A DNA stretch of 64,000 bases, taken from the NCBI GenBank assembly GCA_015680685.1, contig MNCI01005909.1, positions 64,001 through 128,000 of the forward strand. Direction: 5' to 3'. Source of the DNA: Gnetum montanum. Its lineage: Eukaryota > Streptophyta > Gnetopsida > Gnetales > Gnetaceae. This document shows positions 1 through 11,679 of this stretch, piece after piece. The position numbers and the translations under genes are program-made. The notes under the pieces were generated by a model. That model searched no databases. It was not told the origin of the DNA and saw nothing but the letters and a program-made list of their open reading frames with translations. The stretch's first letter is position 1. Every line of letters starts with the position of its first letter.

Positions 1-1700
1 TTGGGCTGTCTTGAGTATTCTTGTGATCTCTTGTAGGTTGATTGTACTGCTGCTGTTGGAGGCTTTTGACTGATTTCTGGGGACTGTTTGGCTAATTCAA
101 TGGACTGTTTTCTTTGATTTTGCGAGGGGATTTTAGCATCACCTTGGACCTACAATTTGAAGCTGATTTCTTGAGGCTATTAGTTGGACAACAACCCAAC
201 TTTGAGGTGTCTTCTCCCTCCCCAAATTAGTCAAGTTCAACTTTAAAGGTGTGTATTTCAAACCCTTCTTGTACAAAATTTTTAGTAGGTGTTTGAAGTT
301 GTATTAGCTTAGATAAGTGAGGATTATTTCATGAGGGCATGTGGGATTTCTTGTGAGTTGTGAGTCATGTATGAGTCTCTCATATCTCTTGGATCTGATT
401 TTCGGTACACATGTTTTAGGCTTATGAGTTAGCACTTTCTTTATGTCCTGTGCACTTGGTGCTTTCTGTTTTTGTGATCATTTTTTTTTTTTTTTTTTAA
501 AGGAAATGGCCCCCTATCATTTTATCCAAGGCCAATGATCTCGTGTGGGCTACAAGATGCTGTAGGGGTGAAGAAACTTGGTGTATCACAGCTGGATGGC
601 CAAAGGGTCCATTGAGTACTCATTTTAATATTAAAAATAAAGCTATGCACATTCAGGATTCTTGATGTCTTTTGTTGAGTGCACATGTTCTGTTTTGTTG
701 ATCATTTTCTGGGTCAGTTTTGAGGGGTTTCTAAGAAAGTTGGCATGTCCCAAATTATTGTTAAATGGTCCTTGTTCAAGCCTACATTTCTCTCAATGTG
801 AAAACATCAAAGCTGGAAAACTTGTTAATGAACAGGTCAGTTTGGAACCATGTTAATCCACCATGGTGTTCAAGCTTAGTGTATATCAGATTTTATTATT
901 GTTTTTCCTTTCCATACTGCACATGAGATTTTGTTCATTTTCTGCTCCATAAAATCAGAATTTTTATTCTTTAACAATGCTAGTATAGAGACTGCCATTC
1001 TTTTTCTTTTTGCCATTGTCTAGCATTTGCTATTTTCTGATTTCTTAGATAATGGTAAAAATTGGAAATGACAAGCATCGAATCTGCCTCTGTTTCTCTC
1101 TTTTTTTATTTTATAGGAATTTACAGACTATCTACTCTCTGTTTTTAACCTGAAAAGGCACTGTTACTGTTATTAATTTTTTATGGCTGGTAATGTATTT
1201 CCTAAGATTCTATCTACCAATTACTGATATGGTAGAGCCTAAAAGAAACCTTAGACTGAAAAGGAAAAAAACAAATACAAAAACCAAACCTTGTTAAATC
1301 TCAACTCCCGTGGACTCTGTGAATTATAATTTCAGATTTATTTTTCAGGTCAACATCTCCCCTAAACACATTTGATTGCTAAAAATTCAGGCCCTACTTT
1401 CAGACTTTGTTTGCCCAATTTTGGATGCCTGAAAATAGAGGAAAACATTGGCTAATTGTCCTATGAAAAACAAACCCTAACTATTATAACTCTTTTCATT
1501 GTGTGATGTGAGCTAGTTCTTATATGGCATTTAAAATACACCTGAGATGCACAGTTACTTCTTTCATTTGTATGATGGGAATATTGCATCTTGGAAGCTT
1601 TGAAGTCTCCTTGAAATAAGTCTTTCATTACATGAATGTCTGTTCATCTTGTCATAGTTAGATTTTCCTTTCATGCAAAGTAAATATTGTTTACTTATTA
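1..1700. other. Intronic AT-rich sequence, no gene recognised
   Basis: If VPS52 continues to the left, this stretch lies inside its intron 6. I see no open frame with a recognisable product. A run of about 18 T residues near 483-500 could be the reversed poly(A) tail of an old retroposed copy, but I found no target-site duplication around it. The small open frame at 662-856 has no recognisable domain and looks like chance. Confidence 0.5.
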
Positions 1701-1850
1701 TTTTTTTTTTTTTGAGAAAGAGTTCGGGATTATATTAAACAAGCAAAATTATGTTACAAGATTACAATGGATGACAAGCGGCGGGCCATCCGGGCGGGCC
1801 CCCGGGCCCCAGAGACCGCACAAGAGGCAGACAAAAACGCGCGGGGGGGG

Positions 1851-1922
1851 NNNNNNNNNNNNNNNNNNNNNNNNNNNNNNNNNNNNNNNNNNNNNNNNNN
1901 NNNNNNNNNNNNNNNNNNNNNN
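1851..1922. other. Assembly gap of 72 N
   Basis: A run of N follows a G homopolymer in the 3' UTR of LINE copy A, immediately downstream (minus strand) of its ORF2 stop at 1928-1930. The adjacent G/C run is a likely reason for the gap. Confidence 0.98.
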
Positions 1923-1927
1923 AACCC

Positions 1928-4718
1928 CTACGGGCGAGTCGGAAGCCGCCGACACGCGCAGCGAGGGCGCTCCAGCTCATGGAGGATATCGAGGGCATTC
2001 CGATGATCCTCCGTATCCACGAAATTAGCCGCCTGCTGGATGCCCTGCAGAAGCGACTCGCGTCGACCTCGGTCCTCCTGTGAACACCCTACATCAGGGT
2101 GATACCGCGCCGAGGTCTGGCGGATGTGACGTCTGAGCTCCGCCCAGGAGCACTCGCAGTTAATGCCCAAAACAAAGTATGGGCACCGCCCCTCCCGCAG
2201 CCACCTCCGGGCGTTATGTTCATGGGCGCGGTCGAGCTGGACCTGCCGCAGAGCCTCTTCCGCCTGTAGCCGCTCCCGCTCGGCCCTCTCCTCAAGCTCG
2301 CGCCGTCTCAGGGCCGCCGCCTCCTGCGCGAGCTCCTCCCGAACCTGAGCCCGAATCTCATCGATGAGGCGGGCCCGGGCAGCCTCGGCGAGGAGTTCCT
2401 GTTGCCGGGCCCGCTCCTGTTCGCGCTCGGTGACCTGGGCCTCGATATCGGCACGGGCCTGCGCAAGGGCCTCGTTCCACCTGGCCTCCCACTCAGCCCG
2501 CACCTCGGCAGCCGCGCGCTGCGTAGCCTGCTGAAGCTCCTCCTCCCAATTCCTTCGGCCCGACGTCTCCGGCGGGGGGGAGAGCGAACGCACGGGCGAA
2601 CGCCGCGCCAGCGCAGTCCGCAACCGCCGTGGAACCTGGGAACCCCAGCCGGGCCCACCAGTCCCCGCCCCAAGCGCCCCCCCAGCCGGCGGCCTATGCG
2701 CGAGGGAGCCCCCCAGACCCCCCGAGCTGCCCCCCCGTGAGGGGGCAAGGGGGGCAGCGGGGGCGGGGGGGGCGTGGGGCAGCCCCCCACCCCCCGCCCC
2801 ACGCCAGAGTGCTAAGATCAACCCAGAGTGCCGGCCGCGCCGCTTGAGCCTGAGCGTCGCCACAAAGAAGCGAGGGAGGTTGACGGGGATGCCGTACCTG
2901 AGGCACCTCAGGAAAGCAAAGTGAAGGCCCTGCAACTTGGACGAGTTGCCAGACTGCACGAAATAGCGCTCAATGAGGTCAGTACCCCCGGCCCAAATGC
3001 GCGGTAAAGCGGACCTGGGAACCTAGCGACTCTGAGTCCGAGGGGAGGGCCCAGGAAAAAACAACTCTGCGTCCTCTAAACCTCGGGTAGAGGGTAAGAG
3101 GACCTCTCCAGCGATCGGGGTCCCCAGACAGCTGGCAATCGAGGATTCGGTGATCCAAATTTCACGGCCTCGAAAGAGCGTGCGATCGTTGACCCAATTG
3201 GAAAAGAATGCGTCATCCGCCAAGTCAGGGTCCCCCACCAGCCTCTGCAGCGGCTCAGACCAGCCGCACTGGGTCACAAGCCTCCAAAGCGTCGCGTTAT
3301 CCCGAAAAACCGCACAGTCCGGCTCGAAAGTCGGTGTCCGCCCCATGGTAGATTCGAGTTCCGTCCACGCCGCGGCCGCCTGGGAAACCAAGCGTGTCGG
3401 AGGGGGGCGCGGCTGCCGCTGAAAGATGGCGTGGTTGCGCGCCTTCCACGCAACCCATAAAAGCAGCGTGGCAGGAGAATCGCCCGTCAGACGTCTCTGG
3501 GGGGGGCATGGCAGCGGCGCACCACGTGGCGCGCATGCAGGGGCACTCCACCACGAAATGATGCGTAGACTCATCCGCGGCGCCGCATGAAGGACACGTG
3601 GCATACCCGAGAATCCCGCGACGCTGCAGCAGAGCCCGTACCGGCAGCGCCTCGTTCTTGACGAACCATAGAAAGAATTTAATTTTCTCGGGCAGGCGCC
3701 CCCGCCATATCTGCTGCCAGCCGTCCACCCGCGGGTACTTAGTCTGCAGGAGGGCCCGCGGCTCGAGGCGCCCCCAGCCCAAGGTCTGCATGGCCTGAGC
3801 GTGCCGGCAAAGCGCCTGCCAGGGTCTCGAGTCCCGCGCCCCCGAAACCCAAGGCCGATACTTGATGTGCATGATTCGGATCCAGGGGCGGATCACCATG
3901 CGGGCGCGAAAAACGAAGCAACAGCCGTTGCTGGCCGACCATGAGCTCGTCCTCGAAAGATGTAACCCCTAAGCCCCCCGCACTACGGGGACGCGCGACC
4001 CGCTCCCAGCAGGCCAAATGGATTCGACGCCCCCCCTTGCCCCCCTCCCAAACAAAGGTACGGACAAGAGAGTTAACGGCCGAAACGACCGTATTCGAGG
4101 GCGTGGCCACAGTTGCCACAAACCTTGCAACCGCCGTGAGGATCCCGATGGCCACCAGCAGGCGCCCCAGGCGGCTAAGGAACCTGTTCGCCCAGTGGCC
4201 CATTCTTCGCTCGATTTTAGCAAGCAGCGGGCCCCACGCCGTGGTGCGGCCCCACCTGAAGAGGGGGAGGCCCAGATAAGCGTCGCTGCACGTGCCGGGC
4301 AAGATATTCAGGAGATGCATCACCCGGTTCTTAACCGCCGCGTCCACATTAAAGAAGTGGGCGGAGGATTTGGTACGGTTGATTTCCAGTCCCACTTCGG
4401 CCGCAAAACGAGACAAGGCGACGTTGATATTCCGTGCTTGTGGGACCGTAGCTCTACTAAAAACCATCGTGTCGTCCGCATAGTGTTCGGCCTGGCAGGC
4501 CACGCCAGCAATGTCAAGACCATCCACCCCCGAGGTGCTGCAGTACTGTTGCATAAGGTCCATGGCAATGATGAAAAGGAGGGGCGAGAGCGGATCCCCC
4601 TGCCGCAGCCCCCGCCCGGGGGAGGAGAGACCCCATAAACGCCCCCCAACATCAAAGGAGAAACCGGCAGAGGACTGCATGTGGATGCATAAGCGGATGA
4701 ACTGCGGAGCAAACCCTT
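1928..4718 (-). pseudogene. LINE A ORF2, C-terminal part: RT, zinc tail, extra domain, coiled coil, J-like domain
   Basis: Read from high to low coordinates. The RT palm comes first, with RQGDPLSPLLF near 4600 and the catalytic YADD at 4471-4482. The zf-RVT-like tail (CPSCGAADESTHHFVVECP) lies near 3535-3600. A PF20167-like domain follows at about 2830-3390, then a G/P-rich linker, then a roughly 110-residue Glu/Arg/Ala coiled coil at about 2200-2540. A J-like domain ends the frame at 1928-1930. Compared with copies B and C, the frame is broken by two frameshifts, one near 3890 and one near 3500 in a C/G homopolymer, and by one in-frame TAG at 3023-3025. Otherwise it is continuous. The endonuclease and the N-terminal RT are missing through 5' truncation. 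This is the best-preserved copy of the C-terminal extension. Confidence 0.88.
1982..2185 (-). other. J-domain-like module of LINE A ORF2 (HPD present)
   Basis: These 68 codons follow the scheme of a DnaJ J-domain. CPYFVLGI corresponds to the YxxLG(I/V) start of helix I. SWAELRRHIRQTSARYHPD corresponds to helix II with the invariant HPD loop, which lies at 2093-2101. IQQAANFVDTEDHRNALD corresponds to the I(N/Q)xAYxxLxDxxxRxxYD helix III pattern. In known J proteins the HPD motif stimulates Hsp70 ATPase activity. I infer that this LINE protein could have recruited an Hsp70, but activity cannot be shown from sequence. An extended coiled coil precedes the module. The same module, with the same length, closes ORF2 in copies B and C. 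Confidence 0.8.
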
Positions 4719-4739
4719 TCTGTGCTAGCCCTATTTATT

Positions 4740-5492
4740 TATCATCAATTATATTGTTTTCTTTGTGCAAAGAAAAGAAAAGGAAAATATATGCATGATC
4801 ATGTATATTTATTTGTTTTCCATAAAATTAACCCATGTGAATTATGATTGGAAGCCTTTTAAGCCTAGGATAAGCAATTCAACTAAAGTCATAGTTAGTA
4901 ATTAGGTGGATGATGTATTTGATTGGTGTGCATTGTGTGAAGCACGTAGTATTTTTAGGAGTCATTAACTAATTATTTTAATAATAATATAGTCATCCCC
5001 ATACCTTGAATGGATGGGTTGCATTATTTATTTATTTTACATACACCCTACCCTAGATATGGAGATAAGCACCACCAGCTAACCCTACCTGTACACATGT
5101 ACTTTGGCTTAATATCCTAAGCCATTGGACCTAAGAGGGTTAAGTTGCATAACACCCGAAGCTTTTGAATGATGTAGATGTCATTCGTAAGTGTGTAACC
5201 ACCTCACGTATGATCCTCAATCACCTATCATAGGGGTACATCAAGGTGTACTTCAAAAATGATAGTCAAGCCAAGCCTTGTTTGTGTAGTTTAGAACCCG
5301 AAGATAACCAAACTCATGGTTGGATGGTGATCGGATTCTTCAAATTGGATAACCCTCAATGTGGGAATGCTATAGCACATTGCATAGGCAAGGTTATTGA
5401 AACCTATACATTTTTTATTTCCAACCATCGTTTGAAGCCAATCATAGATTAAATGATCTTGTATGGCAGAAACCTAGTGGAGGACTATAATG
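4740..5492. other. Intronic AT-rich sequence, no gene recognised
   Basis: The interval between LINE A and the first copy of the duplicated segment contains only AT-rich sequence. The 68-codon open frame at 5246-5452 has no recognisable family. Confidence 0.5.
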
Positions 5493-8349
5493 AACCATTT
5501 CTCCTTAAGTTTTTACATCAATGATTGTAATAGTCTTTCTGTGTGTTTGTGTACATGCTTTGTTCTGAGGTTTTGTGTGTGCTTTGCTTGGACTATGGTT
5601 GAAGTGACTGATGGAATAGTAATAAATTTGTTGACCTGATTTATACATGTATTATGATTAAATGTTTAAATACTTTATACATAAGAAACACACTTTAAAA
5701 TACATGTTGGGAATGTTTTTAAAACAATAATAAATATATGGAAGAACAAAATATTTTCTGTTCTATTTCAACAAAGATGCTCAGAAACAAAAAAAAAACA
5801 GAGGACAATACTGTAAGGTGTGCCTACAAAGCTAAAACAGGTATGTTGAGCTGTAAATGAGTTAAAAAGGAAATGCAAAAGAATGCTCATTATTGAGGAA
5901 CTTGACCTATGAATCAAGTTGGAGGAACCTAACCTATGAATCAAGTTGGAGGAACATGACCCATGAATCAGGGATACTGTGTGCCAATACCACAGCTTTA
6001 TATTTTATTTTTTATAAGCATATGAAATATTTTATTTAAAGGTGATGCATTGTTTTTTTTTTAAGTTTAAAATAGTAGAGTATAAGTACCCCCTCCATGG
6101 CTATAGAAAAGTCACATGATAACCTTTCAAGGCTCGTAAGACGATAAGAAAATTCACATCACTGATGACCTGAAAAAGAAGGTGTCTTATTTGCTTATGT
6201 ATCCTAAACTTGCCCTTATCATGAGTCTATTTTAAAAACTCTTTCCTTGCATCTTATAACAATCCTAGATAACGGAGAGATGGTTATTATGCTTGAATGT
6301 TTTGTAATTATCAAGAGGAATCAAACCTGAGATTTAGCAAAATTTGAATTCTGAAACATCAAAAAAAATGTTTGATTTAGGAATTGGACCTGCAACCTGT
6401 GAGAATACATATTTTATTAATTTTTGATAGTGATCATGAAAAAAATTGAACTCATGACTCATTGGTGTGAGGAAAAGAAAGAACTTTAAAAAAGGGGGAT
6501 ACAGCAATAGGGAGTCTGGCTAGGAAGGAAGAGAAGATTGTGGCTGCTACAAAAGATAGCAGAAAGAAAAAAAACTAGTGTTGCATAACAATCCAACATT
6601 TTGATAATTCCTCCTAATAAGCAAGAAATTTAAGCAATGAGATAAAATGATCCATCTCTGTTATGTTTGATAATGGCAAGCAAGGGCTGATTTTCTCAAC
6701 TTCTCTTCTTGCTTGCCTAATCACCTTCACAATTCTTGTATGAAATTATCAAGATTGTTATTGTAAGCTTCGAATGTTGAATCCTTTATTATTTTTCTGG
6801 ATCTCTCCACCTATGCTTTGCACTCCCACACCTAAATGACTTGGATGAGAGTTATTTCTATAACAATTCAAAAACACCCATAACAATTTGGAGCACTTTT
6901 GGCAAAAGATTGCCAACAGGGGCCAAGGATCCCTAATATGAGAATTGGTACCACTGGCAGAAAGTGAGTATCCTTGGGCCCATGGATAATTGTGAATGTT
7001 TTAGAATTTTTGAATTCTTAGGTTTTGGTTGGAATTTGGTTGATGAACCCTTCCCCTTTGAATGCATAAATCTTGGATCTGAATCTTGATTTATATTTTT
7101 TCTATACCTTCTCAAGTTTGATTTTGATGTCTTTCTATAAGTCTAATGGAGTGGGGGAAAACTTAGGATGTTAATTTATGTTTGTGATGTATTTATTCTC
7201 TGCTATTGAACATATGAATTGCTTGATTAAATGATTAATGGTACGATGGTTACAAGAGTTAAATTCATATGATTATGTTTTGTGAGTATTGTTGGAAAAT
7301 ATATAGTATTATATGCCAATTGAACAAATCTGAGATTAATAATTTATCTACCTTTTGTGGTCATTTCTTTGGTTTACAAATGTGTAAATGAGCCTGATTA
7401 GATATTTCTTTTTAGGTTCAATAAAAAAAGAGTTTGATAATTAAATCTGATGAATCTTGCACAGATTTTTACTGTCTCAATTTCTTCTTAAAATTATCTA
7501 TTAATTCTTAAAATTAATATTGATTGACCTCTAGCAGAGCTAGATTGTGGCACTACTAATTTCATTTTAATTTTATATGTTAATGTCAGTTTTGTTGGAA
7601 AAATGAAGACAGATACATTAGTATTATTTGTTGTATTTCCTTTTATGTTTTTTTAAAAGGATGTTGCATTTTAAATAATATAAAGGGGTCAGTTTGTAAA
7701 GTGATGTTTATCCCACATGGTGTTAGGATTGGGGTTTGGTCCTAATGTTTTCTTATAAATAGAAGGCTTGGGGTAGCCTTTAAGGCTGTGTTTTTGATGT
7801 GGAAGCATTGTATTGAGGTTTTACCTTGGAGACAAGAGTCTTTTTTTATGTTGATCTAAGATCTATTGGAGTAACAGATTGGGTGTTTGGGAAAGCTATA
7901 AGGACAACTTGTGTTCTTAAGATTTGAGTAGAACATAAGGCAGATTGGCATTGTCGTGGGGATAGGATAAAAAGGCCCCAAACCATATAAATCTCTGTGT
8001 TCTTGTGCTATTTTATTTCGCTATTTTCATTCTGCTTTTACAGCAAACGTTTGCTGGAGTTTACAACGGTTTTTTCAGTGATTTACAATGTCTATTTGAT
8101 CTACTACAACACGATATTTTCTACCTTTAACGTTTTATTCAGAACTACAGTGTTCTAATAATTTCTCCAGAGCTTCTCTAGTGTATTTTTAGATTTGATC
8201 TGTTGATTGTTTTATTGAAATTATTGTTTCCAATTATAACAAGTTTGATTGTTGTAGAAAGAAAGTCACCTATGCATTTTCTTCTTTCAACCAGCTTTTT
8301 TCTTGGGGAATTCAGGTGTTAGCTCTTGCTCGCTATAAATGGGTGTTAC
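5493..8349. repeat. First copy of a 2.2-2.3 kb direct duplication (carries a solo LTR)
   Basis: From aaccatttctcc at 5493 to gggtgttaca at 8349 the sequence runs parallel to 9265-11576. Shared landmarks in the same order include the AATCAAGTTGGAGGAACCTA repeats, AGTTTAAAATAGTAGAGTATAAG, ATTGCCAACAGGGGC, and GTAGAAAGAAAG near the right end. No coding capacity is evident. Copy 1 differs by an LTR insertion at 7593-8241 and by three instead of two of the small AATCAAGTTGGAGG units near 5910-5970. The two copies are separated by about 0.9 kb. Confidence 0.9.
7588..8246 (+). mobile_element. Solo LTR (649 bp) with perfect 5-bp target-site duplication
   Basis: The LTR is 7593-8241. It begins TGTTGGAAAAATG and ends TTATAACA, giving the canonical TG...CA ends. 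It is flanked by the identical pentamer AGTTT at 7588-7592 and 8242-8246. The paralogous segment at about 11470 runs straight through the same position without the insert, so the empty site is visible in this window. A TATA-like stretch (TTATAAATAG) lies near 7752. The ends and length fit a Copia-type LTR, but the orientation and superfamily are inferred. Confidence 0.9.
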
Positions 8350-9264
8350 AAGAACTAGGAGTACATCCAACCACATCCATTGGTGCTACTTGTAAAATGA
8401 TATTTGAAACAAGTAAGTCACACAAATGTTTGATGTTTTCTAGCTTCACCAATGATGCAAAGTGTTGGCAATCACCATAGATAATGTTAGTTTTCAATGT
8501 ATCATAGTGTTACTAAAGATAGATGTTATGCAACGGATACATCAATCCTTAGATTTATAAGAAGTGGCAAGGTCTCATCCGATTAACAACTTGTCAAGTC
8601 TAATAAGGGAAAGAAGTACACAGACCCTGTAATCAACCCATCATTATGAGTCACATCCTTATTAGTTGCTAATGTAAGTATAATACCATGTTTTAAGAGG
8701 ATTGGAAAAGGAAAAAAAATTGTATTGATCTTTAGAGGGTGGTTACTAGCGGTCCTAAAGTCTTGCCCCAAAGATCAAGTATGAAATTGTTTACATGGTA
8801 TCAAAATGTAGAGGGAACTAGACTCAACAGAAAAACATTCCAAAGGAAATCAATGGAGTTTAAATTAAGCAATGTCCAATAATTTCAGGATGAAGGCTTG
8901 CACCCTATTGCTAGATTCTCAAGCCTTAAATGGAACAAGCTCCAACATTTGGAGACCACAAATGATGATGCTTCTTAGAAGAAATGGACTTGAAGTTGAA
9001 TTAACTTGATTTGTCACTGTGGAAAATAAAAACTATGTGGCACAAATGTTGATTAAATTGCGCTTTTGAAAAGAGTTTCTTCAATTGGTTGAAAGGGAGG
9101 ATGCCAACTTCAGGATGTATAAGAAGTTGCCCGAGTAACTTTAAGTCAAAATATGAATCCAAAATTCTCTCTTAAAAATTAACTCAACACCTTGCAGTTG
9201 AGGGTAGCAAAATCAATGGTTTCATTAGTTAAGAAAATCTCCACTCTTGAAGCTAGATGTAAGC
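8350..9264. other. Spacer between the duplicated segments, with a tRNA-Met-type PBS-like motif
   Basis: The interval separates the two duplicate copies. At 8796-8808 it contains TGGTATCAAAATG, which resembles the TGGTATCAGAGC primer-binding site common in plant Copia elements and is preceded by ...TTACA. I could not find a matching pair of LTRs or a readable gag, so this may be a decayed Copia 5' region or chance. Confidence 0.3.
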
Positions 9265-10163
9265 AACCACTTCTCCTTGAGTTTTTGCATTAAGGATTGT
9301 AATAGTCTTTTTGTGTGTTTGTGTGCATGTTTTGTTGTCAAGTTGTGTGTGTGCTTTGTTTGGACTATGGTGGAAATGGCGAATTGGAATAGTAATAAAT
9401 TTGTTGACCAGATTTTTATATGTATTATGATTAAATGTTTAAATGCTTTATGCATAAAAAATATGATTTAAAATACATGTTGGGAATGTTTTAAACTAAT
9501 AATAATAAATAATATATGGGAAAACAAAATATTTTCTGTTCTATTTCAACAAAGATGCTAAGAAACAAAAGAAAAACATATAACAATACTCTAAGGTGTG
9601 CCTCAGGAGCTAAAACAGGTATGTTGAGATGCAAAAGAATGCTCATATTGAGGAACTTGACCTATGAATCAAGTTGGAGGAACCTAACCCATGAATAAGG
9701 GATATTGTGTGCAAATACTGTAGCTTTATATTTTATTTTTTGTTTTATTTTATCTATATGTGATGCATTGCTCTTTTTAGTTTAAAATAGTAGAGTATAA
9801 GTACCCTCTCCATTGCTGTAGAAAGGTCATGTGATGACCTTTCAAGGCTTGTAAGACGATGGAAAAATTCACATCGCTGATTACCTGAAAAAGAAGGTGC
9901 CTTATTTGATTATGTATCTTGAATTGCCCTTGTCATGAATCTATTTGAAAACTCTTTCCTTGCATCTTATGACAATTCTAAATTATAAAGAGATAGATAT
10001 TATGTTGGAATGTTCAAGAGGAATTGAACCTGAGATCTAGCAAAATCTAAATTCTAAAATATCAAATATTGTTGATTTAGGAATTGAACCTGCAACCTGT
10101 GAATATACATATTTTATTGATTTTATTATAGTGATCATGAAGAGAATTGAACTCATGATCCAT

Positions 10164-10203
<40 letters not shown>

Positions 10204-11576
10204 TTAGAAAGAAAGAAAAGAATACGAACAATCCCCAACAAGTTAGTTACAAGAAACCATTCATTATCCCTTATTCCACCTACAAATACAAAGAGGAGGA
10301 GAGGAAAAAAGAGGACACACAAGGCAAATGTAGTTGTGCAGAACACAAAAAAAAAAAAGAGGAATACAACAACAAGGAGTGTGGCTGAAAAGGGAGAGAA
10401 GACCGTGGCTACTACAAGAGATAGCAAGGAGAAAGAAATCAAGGGAGATATAGCAATCCAATATTCTGATAATTCCTCCTAGTAAGCAAGATATCTAAGC
10501 AAGGAGGTAAAATGATCCATCTTTGTTATGTTTGATAATGGCCAGCAAGGGATGATTTTCGCAAACTTTTCTCTTCTTACTTATCTAACCACCTTCACAA
10601 CGCTTGTATGAAAATATCAAGATTGTTGTTGTTAGCTTAGATTTTTTTTGAAATCCTTAATTACCTTTTTTTGGATCTCTCCGCCCGTCCTCTACACTTT
10701 CACACCTAAATGACTTGGATAAGAGTTGTTTCTGTAACGATTCAAAAACACCCATAATGATTTGGGGCATGTTTGGCAAAGGATTGCCAACAGGGGCTAT
10801 GGATCCCTAATATGAAGATTGGTACCACCGGCAGAAAGTGAGAGTATCCTTGGGCCCATCAATAATTGTGAATGTTTTAAAAATTGTTGAATTCTTGGAT
10901 TTTGGTTGGAATTTGGTTGATGAACCCTCCCCTTTTGAATGCATAAATCTTGGATCTGAATCTTAAATTATAAGTATTTTTTTCCTATACCTTCTCAAGT
11001 CTGATTTTAATATCTTTCTATAGTTGATGGAGTGGGGGAAAACCTACGATGTTTATTTATGGTTGTGATCTATCTATTCTCTGTTATTGAACATATGAAT
11101 TTCCTGATTAAATGATTACTGGTAAAATGGTTACAAGAGTTAAATTCAGATCTTGTTTTTGTGTGTGACTGGAAACTATAAAATATTATTATGTGATTGA
11201 ACAAATAGGAGATTATTAATTTATCTGCTTTTGTGATCATTCTTTTGGTTTTCGAATGTGCAAATGATCCCAATTAAATATTTCTTTTTAGGTTGAATAA
11301 TAAAAACCTTTTATTTTTTTAATCTAATGAATCTTGCACAGATATTTTATTATGCCTATGTCTTTTTAAAATTATCTCTTAATTCTTAAATTAATATTGA
11401 TTGACCTGTTTTTGAGCTAGATCTAGGCATTGTTGATTTCATTTTAGTTTTATAGGATAACGTAAGTGTGATGGTTGTAGAAAGAAAGCCACCTGGGCAT
11501 TTTCTTCTTTCAACTAGCTTTCTTTCTAAGGGGCTTTGGGTGCTAGCTCTTGCTCCCTATCAATGGGTGTTACACT
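9265..11576. repeat. Second copy of the 2.2-2.3 kb direct duplication (empty site)
   Basis: This segment is homologous to 5493-8349 throughout but lacks the solo LTR. It has gained a (GA)n tract at 10167-10200. Divergence is substantial, with scattered substitutions and small indels, so the duplication is not recent. No coding capacity was recognised in either copy. Homology stops at GTTACA near 11576. Confidence 0.9.
10167..10200. repeat. (GA)17 microsatellite
   Basis: An uninterrupted GA dinucleotide tract of 34 bases. The homologous position in the other duplicate copy (around 6465-6480) has no such tract, so the expansion happened after the duplication. Confidence 0.97.
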
Positions 11577-11679
11577 GGTCTTCCTGCACGAAACTCATCG
11601 ATGTCTAAGAATCCGTTAAGTTTTGTTTTTTAGGAGCTCTTGCCGTGTTACAAAGTGTTTAGACAAAGTTTGAAAAACA

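Larger units (their letters stand above)
1701..4725 (-). mobile_element. LINE copy A: 5'-truncated, GC-rich non-LTR retrotransposon
   Basis: On the minus strand this is the 3' part of a LINE of the same family as the copies at 26552-32680 and 38232-45290. It ends in a 13-base poly(A) tail (T run at 1701-1713), just after a 3'-terminal motif, AATATAATCCCGAAC, that is shared with copy B and partly with copy C. The 5' break is near 4725, inside reverse transcriptase, at the QKGF(D/A)P(K/Q)FI segment. It is conspicuously G+C-rich against AT-rich flanks and carries far fewer stop codons than B or C, so it is probably the youngest of the three. It lies in sense orientation with the VPS52 gene. A 72-base N gap sits in its 3' UTR. 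I could not define a clear target-site duplication. Confidence 0.9.

Noticed and set aside
2308-2802. 164-codon Pro/Arg-rich frame and other long frames in LINE A
   Set aside because: They are shadows of ORF2 in other frames; high GC removes stop codons.
1701-4740. Bacterial or organellar insertion to explain high GC
   Set aside because: The sequence is colinear with the LINE copies B and C, so it is a LINE, not a foreign insertion.
6386-6410. B-box-like GAACCTGCAACCTG motifs in both duplicate segments
   Set aside because: Resembles a tRNA-type B box but no A box at proper distance was found.
10077-10442. 121-codon hydrophobic minus frame
   Set aside because: It reads through the (GA) microsatellite and T-rich sequence; no counterpart in the other duplicate copy.
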